Notes: generated by a model from the sequence alone, not told the origin. DNA of 13,954 nucleotides from Candidatus Rifleibacteriota bacterium (GCA_016213865.1 JACQZL010000354.1:1-13954); one strand, 5' to 3'. Counted from the stretch's first letter, positions 7,592 through 13,719 are shown. Program-made: numbers and translations.

Positions 7592-7607
7592 TGGCATTTG
7601 GCTTGCA
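7592..7607 (+). promoter_or_regulatory. Sigma-54 (-24/-12) promoter
   Basis: TGGCATTTGGCTTGCA carries the invariant GG (7593-7594) and GC (7605-7606) exactly 10 nt apart, within TGGCAT-N5-TTGCA, a near-perfect match to the sigma-54 consensus. Transcription would begin about 7618, leaving a leader of about 114 nt before ATG 7732. It implies control by an enhancer-binding activator that is not in this window. Confidence 0.65.
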
Positions 7608-7731
7608 CGCATTTGGTGCTTGTGGTCACTTTCCTGGCCCCCGCCGATGGTCCCCTGACGGCCGTGGTTCGGACGAACGTCCGAGCGGCCGGCACCAGAC
7701 GGGAGGGGCGAGAGGTGACGAAGGAGCTTGA

Positions 7732-8235
7732 ATGCGTTTGCACGGGTCGCTTTTGTTGCTTGGCGGATTCCTCACCTTGCTTTGCCTGCCCAACTTGTCT
7801 GTGGCCGCGGAGAAGACGGACGGCGCGTCGGTCTCTTCCAGGCAACACGCTGTGGTCATCATGCTCGCCGACAAGGGCGATCGGGAAGTCAGCGAGCGAG
7901 CGGGACGCAATCGGGGCGGAGAGTACCAGTCGGAAAGAGAACGTGCCCGGGAGCGGAGAGAGCGTGATCGCGATCGGCGAGCTCGCGACCGAGACGACGA
8001 CGATGCCGGTTCGCCGGCTCCGGCGCCGATCCCGACGCCCACTCCCACCCCGACACCCACCCCAACTCCAACGCCTACCCCGACGCCTACGCCCACTCCC
8101 ACTCCGACCCCTACTCCCACCCCGACCCCCACTCCGGTGCCGAGTCCTTGCCACGGTCCTGGTGGAGCCACGGTCCAACCGTCCACCCATATCCCCACGG
8201 GGAGCATGTCCTGCTGCTCCTGCCACTCGCAGTGA
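7732..8235 (+). CDS. Secreted Pro-Thr-linker protein with C-terminal CxxCH repeat, probably frameshift-truncated
   Basis: This 167-residue protein has GAAGGAG 6 nt before ATG 7732 and a clear signal peptide (1-25, ending SVAA). A charged Arg/Glu/Asp-rich region follows (about 50-93), then 17 Pro-Thr units (101-134), and a short Cys-containing tail: [19 protein letters not shown] (139-157) then [10 protein letters not shown] with CCSCH at 161-165. The tail matches one unit of the multihaem repeat in which CxxCHNG, a spacer and HIPT precede the next CxxCH. The first cysteine of the upstream site is lost. Skipping one base before the TGA continues the same repeat as [21 protein letters not shown] in the next frame to 8296. 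The intact ancestor was probably an exported cytochrome-like protein on a flexible PT stalk. Whether it still binds haem is unknown. A sigma-54 promoter lies upstream. Confidence 0.7.
   Translation: MRLHGSLLLLGGFLTLLCLPNLSVAAEKTDGASVSSRQHAVVIMLADKGDREVSERAGRNRGGEYQSERERARERRERDRDRRARDRDDDDAGSPAPAPIPTPTPTPTPTPTPTPTPTPTPTPTPTPTPTPTPTPVPSPCHGPGGATVQPSTHIPTGSMSCCSCHSQ
8032..8133 (+). repeat. In-frame Pro-Thr microsatellite (17 units)
   Basis: Thirty-four codons alternate CCN and ACN without interruption, giving (PT)17. Third positions vary, so this is a hexamer-like repeat kept in frame and able to change copy number by slippage without breaking the frame. It forms the stalk of the secreted protein. 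Confidence 0.95.
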
Positions 8236-8296
8236 CTGGTTTCGGAGTGCGGGCGATGACGGGCTCGATCATGCCGTCTCCAGCAGCAATTGCTGA
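8236..8296 (+). pseudogene. Out-of-frame continuation of the CxxCH repeat protein
   Basis: The +1 frame after the TGA at 8233-8235 reads [20 protein letters not shown] and then TGA (8294-8296). The DH...SNC pattern fits the half-repeat that normally leads into the next CxxCH of the upstream protein. The tail is short, so it is called a remnant rather than a gene. Confidence 0.4.
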
Positions 8297-8354
8297 GCGG
8301 CCCTCCACGCTCGGGTCTCGCTAGCAGAGCGTCTCCAAATCAACACGCCAACGA

Positions 8355-8452
8355 TTGAACCACCAAGACACCAAGACTCAAGGGACGGCACAGAGGGGTT
8401 TGACCTCTTCCCCTGGTGCTTCTCGTGGTGTCTTCGTGCCTTGGTGGTTCAA
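8355..8452. repeat. Palindromic repeat family C (TTGAACCACCAAG ends)
   Basis: TTGAACCACCAAG at 8355-8367 is exactly complemented by CTTGGTGGTTCAA at 8440-8452. Pairing extends inward imperfectly through ACACCAAGAC-like sequence. It is AT-richer than its surroundings and the only copy here. It sits just past the stop of the antiporter gene, where it may act as a terminator or is simply an inserted intergenic repeat. Confidence 0.75.
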
Positions 8453-8478
8453 CCCCAGACACCACCCCGAGCCCTCTC

Positions 8479-9633
8479 TCAAAACGCGTGGTAGAACGCC
8501 AGCGCCAGGATCGCGTAGACCGAGAGCAACTGGGCCCCCTCGAGCCAGTTCGACTCGCCGTCCAGGTTCACGATCGTCGTGATCGCCGTCGAGATGCCCA
8601 CTGCCGCCAGTTCGAGCGGAGTGAAGACCAGCGTCATCGTCTTGGAGCCGAGGTTGCTTGCCAGGACCATGATCGGCGCCAGCAGGAGCGCCACCTGCAT
8701 GCTCGAGCCCATGGCGATGTTGATGGCCAGATCCATCTTGTCCTTGCGGGCGATCATGACCGCCGAGGCATGCTCGGCAGCGTTGCCCACCATGGCCACG
8801 ACCACCAGGCCCATGAAGATCGGGTTCAGACCCATCGACTTGCCGGCTGCGTCCAGCGAACCGACCAGAATCTCCGAGAGCACGGCGATGACCGCGGTGC
8901 TCACGACCAGGATGGTCACGGCCTTGCGAGTCGTCCAGTGCTCTTCGACATGAGCGGGAGCGTGGTCCTCGTCCTCGGGGGCCCGATACAAGTGGCGATG
9001 GGTTTTGAAGGAGAAGACGAGCGACAGCAGATAGATGACCAGCAGGACGACCGCCACGTGGTCGCTCAGGTCGACGAAGGTGGCGTCCGGGATGTGGGGA
9101 CTGCCCTTGGCCAGATGGTCCAGCCAATAGACAATCGATGGCGCCATCAAACCGGCGACCGCGAGCGTCATCATCGCGTTGCCGACGCCGACCACCTTGG
9201 CGCTGAAGACCTGCTTGTCACGGCCCAGGCCGCCGACCAGGAAGGCCAGACCGAGTATGAAGAGGAGGTTGCCGATGATCGAGCCGGTGATGGAGGCCTT
9301 GACCACCTCCACCAGGTTGTCCGCGCTCGCCATCAACTGCTGGGCCGTCTTTCCCGCCGGAGGGGCGGCTGCCTGGCTGGCCAGTTGCGAAGCCGAATAG
9401 AGCGCCATCAGCCCGATGATCAGCTCGGTTGCATTCCCGAAAGTGGCGTTGAGGAAACCGCCGATGCCCGGTCCCAGGCGATCGGATAGCTGCTCGGTCG
9501 CCTCGCCCAGGATGCCCGCCAGCGGGATGATGCCCAGCCCCGCAAGGACGAAGATCACGACGGGGCCCAGGTGAAAGACCTCGGCCGCGATGGCCATGGG
9601 CACCGCGAGCAGGAAGAAGTTGCGGACGGTCAT
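8479..9633 (-). CDS. Ca2+/H+ antiporter of the CaCA (Cax) family
   Basis: This 384-residue inner-membrane protein with about 11 hydrophobic segments exchanges cytoplasmic Ca2+ for protons. Both alpha-repeats are present: GNATELIIGLMAL (66-78) and GNAAEHASAVMIA (283-295), whose acidic residues Glu70 and Glu287 are the family's ion-binding positions. A cytoplasmic acidic/His linker (EDEDHAPAHVEEH, 220-232) separates the two halves, as usual for Cax. Unlike most bacterial members there is an extra loop of about 25 residues (ASQLASQAAAPPAGKTAQQL onward, 81-106) between alpha-1 and the next helix VKASITGSIIGN. ATG 9633 is preceded by AAAGGTGA and begins 7 nt after the thyX stop, so it is the third gene of the dut-thyX-cax operon. 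No functional link to thymidylate synthesis is apparent. Confidence 0.93.
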   Translation of the reverse strand: MTVRNFFLLAVPMAIAAEVFHLGPVVIFVLAGLGIIPLAGILGEATEQLSDRLGPGIGGFLNATFGNATELIIGLMALYSASQLASQAAAPPAGKTAQQLMASADNLVEVVKASITGSIIGNLLFILGLAFLVGGLGRDKQVFSAKVVGVGNAMMTLAVAGLMAPSIVYWLDHLAKGSPHIPDATFVDLSDHVAVVLLVIYLLSLVFSFKTHRHLYRAPEDEDHAPAHVEEHWTTRKAVTILVVSTAVIAVLSEILVGSLDAAGKSMGLNPIFMGLVVVAMVGNAAEHASAVMIARKDKMDLAINIAMGSSMQVALLLAPIMVLASNLGSKTMTLVFTPLELAAVGISTAITTIVNLDGESNWLEGAQLLSVYAILALAFYHAF

Positions 9634-9640
9634 GGGCGGG

Positions 9641-11116
9641 TCACCTTTCCAGAGGTTCCTCGACCCAGGGCGGGGTGGCGTGGACGTACTGACCCAGGAC
9701 GGGTTCGGCGACCTTGACGGCCTCGGCCATCTCGTAGGCGATCTTGCGGTAGGACGGATGACCCTTGGGCCCGGAGCGCAGGCGGCAGATGTAGTCGACC
9801 TCGGCCAGGTCCATCTTGAACAGGCAGCGCACCCGGTGGGCGAAAGGCAGCAGGTAGTGCGCTGCCAGCGGCCCGGCGTCTTGGGCGATCTGGGTGGCCG
9901 CCTCGACCGCCCCGGCGTAGGCCTCTTCCATCAGTCCCAGCACGCCGAACTCGGCGGCGCCGTCCGGGAAGAGAGGTCCGGCAACGAGGTCGAAGGGCTG
10001 GCGAGTCTGCTGGCAGCGGCGGTGGCGGTGCAGGTCGCGCCAACCTCCGGTGTCCATCGAGATGTCGAACGTGAAGCGGTACCCCGAGCGGGCCGAGCGC
10101 GGCAACTCGTCGTGAGGGCCGCGACCGGCGAGGATCTCGGCCAGGACCCAGCGGCGTTCTTCTGCCGAGGCGGTCTCCACCTTGCCCAGGATCTTGGCGT
10201 ACGGCAGATTGCTGCCGGCGTAGAGGAGCGTGGAGACCAGCTCGGCCTCCGCGGTGTGGGGGCGGATCAGATGGACATCGGGCCCGCCGGCCGCCTTGAC
10301 GCCCGAGAGGAACCGGGCCGCGACCGACCTCGACGAGTCGCGCAAGGCCTTGTGGAAGCTGCTCTGCGTCGCATGGCGCGCCAGCGTCGGGGCAAGCGGA
10401 GCGGTCTCGGCCGGTCGCCCTCCGAGCTGGTTCCAGGTGTTGTCCGGTGGCTGCGCGCAAGCGGCGGTCAGCCGCTGGCCCAGGTCTCGGACCTCGGCGT
10501 ACTCGCTCTCGAGCAGTCTGGCAATCTGGCGTTCTAGCGTGCGGATGCTGACGACCTGGCCCAGTGCGGTCGGAGCGCCGAGCGGCAGCATGTAGCGGGC
10601 GAGGTCGAAGGCGCGGGCAGCCAGGTTGCGGTCGTAGACGGCCGGGTCCATGTCGGAGGGGCGGGGAACCTTCGCCTCCAGAACCCGGAGGCTGCGGTCG
10701 TGGACCTCCTTGTAGACCTGAAAGAGCCTTCCGACGGTGCGGCGGAAGCACTCCTGGAGGTCGGGATCGACGATTTCGACCGGGAGGATGCACCCCGCGG
10801 CCGAGAAGTCCTGATACCGGGTGGAGCGGGCTTGGCCGTCCCAGGTCTGTTCGTCGAGCAGCTCGAGGGCTGCCAGCTCGGAGAGGCCCTCGAAGCAGAT
10901 GGCGACGTGCCCCAGGTCGGCGATCGAGGCGTGGCCGTAGTCGAAGTAGAACCGTTCCCAGAACTTCTGGGAGGAATGGTCGTGGACCCACTTGAGGCTT
11001 GCCTCGACGGTGTCCGGAGAACGGCTGTACCGGGCCAGTGCATAAGCCTGAGGTTCAGGCGCCATCGGCGCCAGGACGAGGACCCTGGGGTGGAGTTTCG
11101 ATTCGGTGGCGCTCAT
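9641..11116 (-). CDS. thyX: Tandem-domain FAD-dependent thymidylate synthase (ThyX)
   Basis: This 491-residue protein is about twice the usual ThyX length and contains two ThyX-like halves. The N-half (about 25-215) has FDYGHASIADLGHVAICFEG and then LLDEQTWDGQARSTRYQ, where the signature RHR is replaced by D88-E89-Q90 while STRY (98-101) is kept. The C-half (about 285-480) has FTFDISMDTGGWRDLHRHRRCQ, with RHR intact at 364-366, and YLLPFAHRVRCLFKMDL. ThyX sites form between subunits, so each half may supply part of one composite site; that is inference. The reaction is dUMP to dTMP using methylene-THF, NADPH and FAD. The ATG overlaps the dut TGA as ATGA, and GGGAG precedes it. dUTPase directly upstream makes its substrate. 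A single-polypeptide double ThyX of about 500 residues is known from some bacteria. Confidence 0.9.
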   Translation of the reverse strand: MSATESKLHPRVLVLAPMAPEPQAYALARYSRSPDTVEASLKWVHDHSSQKFWERFYFDYGHASIADLGHVAICFEGLSELAALELLDEQTWDGQARSTRYQDFSAAGCILPVEIVDPDLQECFRRTVGRLFQVYKEVHDRSLRVLEAKVPRPSDMDPAVYDRNLAARAFDLARYMLPLGAPTALGQVVSIRTLERQIARLLESEYAEVRDLGQRLTAACAQPPDNTWNQLGGRPAETAPLAPTLARHATQSSFHKALRDSSRSVAARFLSGVKAAGGPDVHLIRPHTAEAELVSTLLYAGSNLPYAKILGKVETASAEERRWVLAEILAGRGPHDELPRSARSGYRFTFDISMDTGGWRDLHRHRRCQQTRQPFDLVAGPLFPDGAAEFGVLGLMEEAYAGAVEAATQIAQDAGPLAAHYLLPFAHRVRCLFKMDLAEVDYICRLRSGPKGHPSYRKIAYEMAEAVKVAEPVLGQYVHATPPWVEEPLER

Positions 11117-11556
11117 GTTCCGGTACTCCCGAACCCGCCCGAGCCGCGGCTGCTCGGCGTCAAGTCGAGGACGACCTCGAAGCGTGCCTCCCGGACGGGG
11201 GCGAGCACTCCCTGGGCGATGCGCTGTCCAGGGGCAATCTCGACCGGCCGGTCACTCAGGTTGACGAGGCAGACCTGGACCTCTCCTCGATAGCCGCAGT
11301 CGATCGTCCCGGGACTGTTGAGGACCGTGACGCCTTCTCGGACCGCCCATCCTGAGCGCGGGCGGACCTGAACCTCGAAGCCCGGAGGGATTTCCATTTC
11401 CAGGCCGGTTGGGACCAGGCCGCGCTCGCCGGGTTGGAGGACCAGGGTCGTCTCGGCGGCGGAGTGGAGATCGAAGCCGGCGTCGCCCTCGTGAAGGTAG
11501 ACCGGGACGCGGGCGCGCTCGTTCCTGCAGCGGATCTTGATGGGCACGGCAGTCAT
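11113..11556 (-). CDS. dut: dUTP pyrophosphatase
   Basis: This 147-residue trimeric dUTPase hydrolyses dUTP to dUMP and pyrophosphate, keeping uracil out of DNA and feeding thymidylate synthase. All five family motifs are present: I DAGFDLHSA, II RPRSGWAVREG, III GTIDCGYRGEV, IV GQRIAQGVLAPV, V RGSGGFGSTG at the C-terminus. ATG 11556 gives the normal family length. The frame stays open upstream to 11970, but that sequence is antisense to the CHRD gene. No Shine-Dalgarno is visible, and an extended -10 lies so close that the transcript may be almost leaderless. The stop overlaps the thyX start (ATGA), pointing to coupled translation of two consecutive pathway enzymes. Confidence 0.96.
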   Translation of the reverse strand: MTAVPIKIRCRNERARVPVYLHEGDAGFDLHSAAETTLVLQPGERGLVPTGLEMEIPPGFEVQVRPRSGWAVREGVTVLNSPGTIDCGYRGEVQVCLVNLSDRPVEIAPGQRIAQGVLAPVREARFEVVLDLTPSSRGSGGFGSTGT

Positions 11557-11568
11557 CGCGTGAGGCCG

Positions 11569-11577
11569 ATCATAGCA
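11569..11577 (-). promoter_or_regulatory. Extended -10 promoter of the dut-thyX-cax operon
   Basis: On the minus strand TGCTATGAT is an extended -10 (TGn plus a 5/6 TATAAT match). No -35 is obvious at normal spacing, as is common for extended -10 promoters. The predicted start at about 11560-11562 leaves only 4-6 nt before ATG 11556. Confidence 0.45.
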
Positions 11578-11636
11578 GACGGAGCGGCGTTCTGGGTCAG
11601 GGCCAGGGAAAACGAGCGCCGACCACTCTCTCACCA

Positions 11637-11659
11637 GAACCTGTGGTTCCGTGAGAACC
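11637..11659. promoter_or_regulatory. GAACC/GGTTC triple half-site, possible operator
   Basis: GAACC (11637-11641), GGTTC (11645-11649) and GAACC (11655-11659) alternate in orientation with 3- and 5-nt gaps, in the 187-bp region between divergent dut and the first CHRD gene. The arrangement could bind a dimeric repressor or form alternative hairpins. No second copy was seen upstream of the other CHRD gene. Confidence 0.25.
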
Positions 11660-11680
11660 CGGGGAAAGGTCGGATTCGCG

Positions 11681-11743
11681 GTGGCGCTCCCGGGATGACG
11701 GGGTATGGTGAGAACAAGGTGGGGGGAAGAAAGGAAGTGTCCC
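11681..11743 (+). promoter_or_regulatory. Conserved upstream block of CHRD gene 1
   Basis: GTGGCGCTC, then GGGGTATGGTGA and AAAGGAAGTGT before the ATG, recur in the same order upstream of the second CHRD gene (12679-12742). TATGGT at 11704-11709 is a candidate -10 with a leader of about 28 nt; no good -35 is seen. AAGGAA is the ribosome site. Confidence 0.5.
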
Positions 11744-12271
11744 ATGAAACGTTCAGTCCGATATCTTCTCTTGGGATTTGCGGTCGCGGTCCTCGCAGCG
11801 ACCGGGTTTGTCGGTGACTTGAAGGCCGGCGCCGCCGAGGATGCCGACCTGGTTCCTTTCATCGCTCTCTTGACCGGCGGGCAGGAGGTCCCTGCGAACA
11901 TGAGCAAGGCCAGCGGCGTGGCCTTCATGACCTTCGATGAAGGGACCAAGATGCTCAAGTACTCCATCACCTACAGTGACGAGAAGCTGAGCAGCTTCGA
12001 GGTCGCCGCCCACTTCCATGCGTCGGCCATCCCGGGTGTCGCGGCGCCTGTGGCCTTCCCGCTCATGCCGGCCGGAAGCCCGAAGGTCGGAGAGGTGGGC
12101 CCCTTCACATTGGAACAGGCGAAGGACCTGAAGAAGGGGCTGTTCTACATCAACATTCACACCACCCTCTATCCCGGAGGCGAGATCCGGGGACAGGTCT
12201 TGCCTGTCGGCAAGGGACTGGAGTACGACCTCCCCGAAGCTGACGAGCCCGACGAGCCCGACAACGAGTAG
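11744..12271 (+). CDS. Secreted CHRD-domain protein 1
   Basis: This 175-residue protein has a signal peptide (MKRSVRYLLLGFAVAVLAAT..., cleavage probably near residue 31) and one complete CHRD domain (about 38-160). Hallmarks are LTGGQEVP (43-50), SKASGVAFMTFDE, the strand LKYSITYSDE, AAHFHASAIPG, and the closing GLFYINIHTTLYPGGEIRGQV. An acidic tail follows, EADEPDEPDNE. CHRD domains, named from chordin, are all-beta domains found in many secreted bacterial proteins. Their biochemical role in bacteria is not established, so no function is assigned. The ATG at 11744 follows AAGGAA at 8 nt; the longer frame from 11705 would start inside the likely promoter and spoil the signal peptide. It is divergent from dut and is a close paralog of the gene at 12743. 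Confidence 0.9.
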   Translation: MKRSVRYLLLGFAVAVLAATGFVGDLKAGAAEDADLVPFIALLTGGQEVPANMSKASGVAFMTFDEGTKMLKYSITYSDEKLSSFEVAAHFHASAIPGVAAPVAFPLMPAGSPKVGEVGPFTLEQAKDLKKGLFYINIHTTLYPGGEIRGQVLPVGKGLEYDLPEADEPDEPDNE

Positions 12272-12300
12272 TCAGGCCCGAGTCGGTACGGTTCGCAAGA

Positions 12301-12370
12301 GTAGAAGCGGCCCCTGGCAGCTTCCGAGTTCGGCTTCCAGAGCCTCGAAGCGGCTGGGAGCCGCTTCTAC
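12301..12370. repeat. Palindromic repeat family B, copy B1
   Basis: GTAGAAGCGGC (12301-12311) and GCCGCTTCTAC (12360-12370) are perfect arms, extended inward imperfectly to about 26 bp. The left arm contains its own small GCAGCTTC fold. It starts 29 bp after the CHRD1 stop and may double as a terminator. Copy B2 lies at 13630-13719. Confidence 0.8.
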
Positions 12371-12424
12371 CCTCCCGGGCTGGAGTGTGCGGAGAGTGGT
12401 GACTCGCGTGACCCGAACCCGACG

Positions 12425-12645
12425 GCAGTTCCCGGTGCGCGCGCAGTTCGTGGAGAGCCGCATGACTGGGTGCGTGGTCCAAAGAGTTGTAGTGCGTGGC
12501 CCCCGACAAGCCCAGGACATGCTCGTGGCCCGCAAAGGCCGGCGGACCGCTTCCCAAGCGGGGGACAAGCCCCCGCGCTACACCGCTCACGAGGCCAGTT
12601 GCAGTTGTCGACCCACGAACCGCGCGCACCCGGCAGCTCCCGGTG
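12425..12645 (+). repeat. Palindromic element family A, copy A3
   Basis: This is the most complete copy. The outer inverted ends are about 29-31 bp, with GGTGCGCGCGCAGTTCGTGG at left (12434-12453) and the imperfect complement at 12613-12634. Within them is the hairpin core 12489-12592, whose right arm (ending CCCCCGCGCTAC) is intact and whose left arm is degraded. It carries the internal segment CAAGCCCAGGACATGCTCGT, shared in inverse with A1. With B1 and the promoter block it fills 12272-12742, where no gene is seen. Confidence 0.78.
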
Positions 12646-12678
12646 ACGATGGCGAGGAAAGAAAGTGGCGTATGGGTG

Positions 12679-12742
12679 GTGGCGCTCTCTGGGGTGCGGG
12701 GTATGGTGAAGACGAGGCGGGGCGCTTGAAAGGAAGTGTGCC
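12679..12742 (+). promoter_or_regulatory. Conserved upstream block of CHRD gene 2
   Basis: GGTGGCGCTC, GGGGTATGGTGA and AAAGGAAGTGT precede ATG 12743 in the same order and nearly the same spacing as at CHRD gene 1, so the duplication included the 5' region. A TATGGT -10 candidate and an AAGGAA ribosome site are retained. Confidence 0.5.
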
Positions 12743-13264
12743 ATGAGACGTTCATTGCGATTTCTGCTGATGGGATTTGTGGTCGCGGCCCTTGCCACCA
12801 CCGGGGCCGTCAGTACTTTGAGGGCGCAGACGGAGAGCCAGATCATTCCCTTCACGGCGGTGTTGAACGGCGGACAGGAGGTCCCGCCGAACGACAGCAA
12901 GGCTTCCGGTACGGCCTTCATGACCTTGGACGAGCGGACCAGTATGCTCAGCTTCTCGATCACCTACAGCGACGATAGGCTGAGCAGCCTCGAGGTTGCC
13001 TCTCATTTCCACGCGCCGGCCATCCCGGGTGCCAACGCGCCGGTCGCCTTCGGGCTCGTACAGATCGGCAGCCCAAAGAACGGAAGCGTCGGACCTCTCA
13101 CGCTCTCGCAGAAGAGCGACCTGAAGAGCGGGCTGTTCTACATCAACATCCACACCACGCTCTTCCCCGGTGGCGAGCTCCGAGGACAGGTCTTGCCGGT
13201 CGGCAGGGACCTGACCTACACCGCTCCCGAACCCGTGGCGCCCCCGCCGCCTCCGGCACCCTGA
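12743..13264 (+). CDS. Secreted CHRD-domain protein 2
   Basis: This 173-residue paralog of the preceding CHRD gene has a signal peptide MRRSLRFLLMGFVVAALATT... ending near LRAQ (residue 29). The CHRD domain (about 35-158) has LNGGQEVP, SKASGTAFMTLDE, FSITYSDD, ASHFHAPAIPG, and the closing GLFYINIHTTLFPGGELRGQV. The acidic tail of the first copy is replaced by a Pro-rich tail, PEPVAPPPPPAP. AAGGAAG precedes the ATG. Strong conservation of the fold core with diverged tails suggests a duplication followed by changed surface attachment or partner contacts, which is inference. Each copy appears to have its own promoter, so they are probably separate transcripts. Family function in bacteria is unknown. 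Confidence 0.9.
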   Translation: MRRSLRFLLMGFVVAALATTGAVSTLRAQTESQIIPFTAVLNGGQEVPPNDSKASGTAFMTLDERTSMLSFSITYSDDRLSSLEVASHFHAPAIPGANAPVAFGLVQIGSPKNGSVGPLTLSQKSDLKSGLFYINIHTTLFPGGELRGQVLPVGRDLTYTAPEPVAPPPPPAP

Positions 13265-13286
13265 GCCCGGCGGATCAGCTCGAAAA

Positions 13287-13336
13287 CTCCTCCCACCCCT
13301 GCCCTCCCCCGGAGGGGGAGGGTGGGGAGGGGGGGC
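13287..13336. terminator. Long GC-rich hairpin after CHRD gene 2 (repeat type D)
   Basis: CCCTCCCCC (13302-13310) and GGGGGAGGG (13314-13322) pair around a 3-nt loop, and pairing continues outward through CCCC/GGGG blocks with G-T pairs. It lies 23 bp after the stop. It has no T-run and looks like a widespread purine/pyrimidine-rich intergenic repeat, so termination is possible rather than shown. Confidence 0.5.
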
Positions 13337-13407
13337 GGCCGGCTTTCGTGTCCCCTGACCTGTAGCTTCCGCTCACCTTCGCATGGCGCGACGCCAGGAC
13401 GTCGCAC

Positions 13408-13527
13408 GGATGGCTGTCTGGCCCAAGGAGCTGTCGCGCGGGCCCTGGTGGCCTGTAGAGGTCCAAGGGCCGCCTCACGAGCGGGGGACGAGCCCCCGCG
13501 CTACACCACTCTCAAGGCCAGTTGCGG
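13408..13527 (+). repeat. Palindromic element family A, copy A4 (degenerate)
   Basis: GCCCAAGGAGCTGTCGCGCGGG at left and CCCCCGCGCTACACCACTC plus AAGGCCAGTTGCG at right match the flanks of A2 and A3 in the same orientation. The outer ends are not clear and the left arm is mutated. Confidence 0.65.
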
Positions 13528-13581
13528 GTCCTGGTGGCCCGCAGAGGTCCACGGGCCGCCTCATGAGCGGGGGACGAGCCC
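13440..13581 (+). repeat. 56-bp direct duplication inside copy A4
   Basis: 13440-13495 and 13526-13581 are the same 56-bp sequence with about five mismatches, 86 bp apart. Both end GGGGGACGAGCCC. The second unit loses the right arm of the palindrome and runs into unrelated sequence. Confidence 0.8.
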
Positions 13582-13629
13582 AATGGCATCAAATCCAGCG
13601 TCAGGAGAGGCATGACGGGCGTCGGAAAG

Positions 13630-13719
13630 GTAGAAGCGGCATCTTGCCGCTTCCACAGGTCCGGGCGAGTCGCCGCCGCGTGACCGGGCGCCCCGGAAGC
13701 GGCTGGAAGCCGCTTCTAC
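13630..13719. repeat. Palindromic repeat family B, copy B2
   Basis: GTAGAAGCGGC opens at 13630 and GCCGCTTCTAC closes at 13719. Each arm also folds on itself (GAAGCGG...CCGCTTC), giving a cruciform-like double hairpin. Same family as 12301-12370. Confidence 0.8.

Noticed and set aside
7525..7592. Possible c-di-GMP-I (GEMM)-like riboswitch, from GGCAAACC, a GCAGCA/TGCTG hairpin and ACCGAAAGGCG
   Set aside because: The resemblance is superficial, the second conserved GCAAAGCC arm is missing, and it lies upstream of the predicted sigma-54 transcription start.
7626..8207. Minus-strand frame with (Gly-Val)n
   Set aside because: It is the mirror of the Pro-Thr microsatellite; the plus frame has the ribosome site, signal peptide and repeat motif.
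9590..10991. Long open frames on both strands over thyX
   Set aside because: They are high-GC shadow frames with Arg/Pro/Gly-rich low-complexity products; the ThyX frame has family motifs.
11557..11970. Upstream extension of the dut frame
   Set aside because: It runs antisense through the CHRD1 gene and would double the length of a compact, well-conserved family.
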